Assembly: GCA_002352185.1 (NCBI GenBank)
Contig: DEHY01000067.1
Location: forward strand, 1 to 6,247
Reading direction: 5' to 3'
Length of the DNA stretch: 6,247 bases
From: Competibacteraceae bacterium UBA2788
GTDB taxonomy: Bacteria > Pseudomonadota > Gammaproteobacteria > Competibacterales > Competibacteraceae
Shown: piece by piece, positions 4,361-6,247 of the stretch
Numbering within the stretch: the stretch's first letter is position 1
How the letters are laid out: each line of letters begins with the position of its first letter
Position numbers and translations under genes: made by a program
Notes under the pieces: generated by a model
Told to the model about the DNA's origin: nothing
The model's input: only the letters and a program-made list of their open reading frames with translations
Databases searched by the model: none

Positions 4361-5135
4361 AAGCGCCATATCCTACGACCTGATCGCGGGGTCCGGCGGT
4401 GTCGCCGGAATTGCGCAAATCAATCGTTTCACCGTGCAGCGTCTTACGCCGCGCGACCCACAGCAACCCGTTGACCGGATTGCGCCCGCACGCCTGTTCG
4501 TAGCCGATGTCCTCGAAGCGAAGCGCCTCGATGGCTTGCGAGGTGGCGCTGTCCAGCAGGCGGGCTGCCTGATAGCCTTGATAGTGGCTGAGGTCGGAAC
4601 TGATGACAATCAGGGTTTCCGGTCCGCCCCACAGCGCTTCCAGCACCGCACCGACTTCCTGTGGCCGGGCATCGCCGACGACCAGCGGCGCCAGCTTGAA
4701 TTCTCTCAGCACCTCTTGCAGGAAGGGCAAATGCACCTCCAGGCTGTGTTCCTGAGCGTGAGCCTGCTCCAGCACCCCGACATTCGGCAGCTTTCGCACT
4801 TGTTCGACCGCCGTTCGATCTACTGGAACTTGACCCAGCGGGGTGGCGAATGCCGTCATGCCGCTCACCGCGATGCCCCGAAAGCCGATACGGTGGCTGG
4901 GGCCGAGCAGCACGACGCGATGGATAACGTCGCGGGCGGTCTTCAACCGGGCGTAGGCTGATGCGGCGATAGGCCCGGAGTAGATATAACCGGCGTGCGG
5001 AACGATGATGGCCTTGGGCGGCAGATCGTCCGCTGGCTTGACCTGACTCAGGAATTGCCATACCTGCGTATGCAGTTCTTTAGCGTCGGCTGGATAAAAC
5101 AACCCCGCGACGGCGGGTGTGCGCACTGTTTGCAT
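4347..5135 (-). CDS. amrB: AmmeMemoRadiSam system protein B (MEMO1 family)
   Basis: The protein has 262 residues. MEMO1 proteins share the fold of class III extradiol (LigB-type) dioxygenases, and metal binding has been reported for the human protein; the bacterial role is unknown. Motifs seen are RTPAVAGLFYPAD (5-17), IIVPHAGYIYSGP (43-55, His47), LLGPSH (76-81, His81), EHSLEVHLPFLQ (129-140), ISSDLSHY (178-185) and ACGRNPVNGLL (215-225, Cys216). His47, His81 and Cys216 match the metal-site residues known from human MEMO1, so the site appears complete. The start ATG 5135 has GGGAGG five bases upstream; an in-frame ATG further up (5192) lacks family sequence and such a site. It is the first gene of the amrB-amrA pair, transcribed away from amrS. 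The end DQVVGYGAYVFH is intact. Confidence 0.95.
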   Translation of the reverse strand: MQTVRTPAVAGLFYPADAKELHTQVWQFLSQVKPADDLPPKAIIVPHAGYIYSGPIAASAYARLKTARDVIHRVVLLGPSHRIGFRGIAVSGMTAFATPLGQVPVDRTAVEQVRKLPNVGVLEQAHAQEHSLEVHLPFLQEVLREFKLAPLVVGDARPQEVGAVLEALWGGPETLIVISSDLSHYQGYQAARLLDSATSQAIEALRFEDIGYEQACGRNPVNGLLWVARRKTLHGETIDLRNSGDTAGPRDQVVGYGAYVFH

Positions 5136-5178
5136 AACGCCCTCCCGATGAGTTTGCCAACCTTGATGAATAAGAGAG

Positions 5179-5184
5179 ATTATA
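5179..5184 (-). promoter_or_regulatory. Candidate -10 box for the amrB-amrA operon
   Basis: The minus strand reads a perfect TATAAT at 5184-5179, placing the transcript start near 5172 and giving a leader of about 37 bases before the amrB ATG at 5135. The hexamer 17 bases upstream (TGCCAT, 5207-5202) is a poor -35. TTGACT (5212-5207) is a good hexamer but 22 bases away. A weak or activator-dependent promoter would fit. Confidence 0.42.
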
Positions 5185-5201
5185 GGGCGCAAGCTCGTCT
5201 G

Positions 5202-5231
5202 ATGGCAGTCAAACAGCCATAAAAATTATGG
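5202..5231. promoter_or_regulatory. Overlapping inverted repeats in the amrB/amrS divergent region, possible operator
   Basis: ATGGC (5202-5206) mirrors GCCAT (5216-5220), and CCATAA (5217-5222) mirrors TTATGG (5226-5231) around AAA. Three related half-sites thus lie between the divergent genes and overlap the -35 region of the amrB promoter. A shared regulator binding site is possible; no regulator gene is in the window. Confidence 0.3.
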
Positions 5232-5282
5232 GTAACTGGCGGCGTTGGCCGAACCTTGAGCCATCGAAAGGGCCTTTACCCA

Positions 5283-5289
5283 GAGGAGG
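5283..5289 (+). promoter_or_regulatory. Ribosome binding site of amrS
   Basis: GAGGAGG lies five bases before ATG 5295. It is nearly the full anti-Shine-Dalgarno complement and fixes the amrS start. No clear -10/-35 pair for amrS is seen in 5190-5280. Confidence 0.8.
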
Positions 5290-5294
5290 CCGCT

Positions 5295-6247
5295 ATGAAC
5301 AAAAGCACTGAGTTTTATCCCACGAAATACTGGCGCATGCTTGACGATGGCCGAGTTCAGTGCGATGTCTGCCCGCGCTTGTGCAAGCTCCACGAAGGCC
5401 AGCAAGGTCTGTGCTTCGTGCGCGGTCGCCACGGCGACCAGATCATGCTGACCAGTTACGGGCGATCCAGCGGTTTCTGTATCGATCCGATTGAGAAAAA
5501 GCCGCTAAATCACTTCCTGCCTGGAACTTCCGTACTGTCCTTCGGCACCGCCGGCTGCAATCTGGCCTGCAAGTTTTGCCAAAACTGGGATATGAGTAAA
5601 TCCCGCGAAATGGATACTCTGGCGGATGAGGCTTTACCGCCGAAACTGGCGCGAATCGCTCGTGATCTGGGTTGCCGCAGCATGGCTTATACCTACAATG
5701 ATCCAGTGATCTTCATGGAATATGCGATGGATGTCGCCATTGCCTGCCGCGAATACGGGATAAAATCAGTAGCAGTCACTGCCGGTTATCTGTGCGATGA
5801 GCCGCGCCGCGAATTCTTCCAATACATGGACGCTGCCAATGTAGACCTCAAGGCGTTCAGCGAAGAGTTTTACTGGAAAATTTGCGGTGGTCACTTGCAG
5901 CCAGTGCTGGATACGCTGATCTACCTCAAGCGCGAAACCCGGGTCTGGTTCGAAATCACTACTCTGCTGATTCCTGGCGAGAACGACTCCGATCCGGAAC
6001 TGGAGGCGCTGACGCAATGGGTGGTGGAAAATCTGGGACCGGAGGTGCCGATTCATTTCACCGCCTTTCATCCGGATTGGAAGATGCTGAACCATTCGCC
6101 GACTCCACTTTCGACTCTGATCCGGGCGCGGCGAATCGCGATGAAAAATGGCGTCCGTTATGTGTACACCGGCAATGTTCATGATGAAAAAGGCGGCAGC
6201 ACCTATTGTCATCACTGCGGCCAGCAACTGATTGGCCGTGACTGGTA
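5295..6247 (+). CDS. amrS: AmmeMemoRadiSam system radical SAM enzyme (3' end beyond the window)
   Basis: The frame is open for 317 codons to the window edge. An N-terminal cysteine-rich piece (C23, C26, C30, C40; CDVCPRLCKLHEGQQGLC) precedes the radical SAM core. The core has GTAGCNLACKFCQNWDMSK (84-102), whose C88-x3-C92-x2-C95 would hold the 4Fe-4S cluster that cleaves S-adenosylmethionine to a 5'-deoxyadenosyl radical. Later motifs are AYTYNDPVIFMEY, VTAGYLCDEPRREFF, NVDLKAFSEEFYWKICGG and LLIPGENDSDPE, typical of the pyruvate-formate-lyase-activating-like group to which TIGR04337 belongs. Near the end CHHCGQQLIGRDW supplies a CxxC zinc-ribbon-like pair. The start is fixed by GAGGAGG. It is divergent from amrB-amrA with a 159-base gap. 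Its substrate is unknown; AmrA and AmrB are the expected partners. Confidence 0.94.
   Translation, partial: MNKSTEFYPTKYWRMLDDGRVQCDVCPRLCKLHEGQQGLCFVRGRHGDQIMLTSYGRSSGFCIDPIEKKPLNHFLPGTSVLSFGTAGCNLACKFCQNWDMSKSREMDTLADEALPPKLARIARDLGCRSMAYTYNDPVIFMEYAMDVAIACREYGIKSVAVTAGYLCDEPRREFFQYMDAANVDLKAFSEEFYWKICGGHLQPVLDTLIYLKRETRVWFEITTLLIPGENDSDPELEALTQWVVENLGPEVPIHFTAFHPDWKMLNHSPTPLSTLIRARRIAMKNGVRYVYTGNVHDEKGGSTYCHHCGQQLIGRDW

Noticed and set aside
4350..5222. Plus-strand open frames of up to 203 residues across amrB
   Set aside because: They are opposite strong MEMO1 coding sequence, have no supporting start signals, and resemble no family.
5190..5282. Sigma-70 promoter for amrS
   Set aside because: AT-rich bases at 5219-5229 could form a -10, but no hexamer pair with acceptable spacing stands out.
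5766..6227. 153-residue minus-strand open frame opposite amrS
   Set aside because: The plus strand carries clear radical SAM motifs throughout; the reverse frame is a by-product of codon bias.

Overview
The window is probably from a moderately GC-rich proteobacterial chromosome, most likely a gammaproteobacterium. This is inferred from the protein families, strong Shine-Dalgarno sites and a CCA-encoding tRNA gene; the species cannot be fixed from the sequence. It combines conserved metabolic genes with a cluster of mobile DNA.

Layout. (1) Positions 1-65 carry the hydrophobic C-terminus of a protein read on the plus strand. It converges on a tRNA-Ala(CGC) gene (98-173, minus) with a recognisable promoter. 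(2) Positions 220-1936 hold two different IS5-family (IS427-like) insertion sequences, both with the transposase on the minus strand. They lie end to end and share one CTAG: CTAG-IS-CTAG-IS-CTAG. This is what two successive insertions into a single CTAG would leave. Each transposase gene has two frame disruptions, so both are probably dead. The left junction falls in the -35 region of the tRNA promoter. (3) Positions 2158-3873 hold two plus-strand genes, a family 2 glycosyltransferase (TIGR04283-like) and a DUF2064/TIGR04282-like GT-A nucleotidyl/glycosyltransferase. These families are often neighbours. Here they are separated by about 340 bases dense in hairpins, whose two end hairpins resemble each other as in IS200/IS605 elements. 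I read this as a non-autonomous element or a TnpB-element remnant. (4) Positions 3716-6247 hold the complete AmmeMemoRadiSam trio: AMMECR1 (amrA) and MEMO1-like (amrB) genes overlapping on the minus strand, and a divergent radical SAM gene (amrS) that runs off the window.

The trio is a conserved set of unknown biochemical function. AmrS would supply radical chemistry, with AmrA and AmrB as partners. The second transferase gene and amrA are convergent and overlap by 158 bases, with their recognisable domains ending at almost the same base. The points most worth following up are the hairpin-rich element between the transferase genes, the tandem IS architecture at the tRNA promoter, the convergent overlap, and the link between the transferases and the AmmeMemoRadiSam genes.
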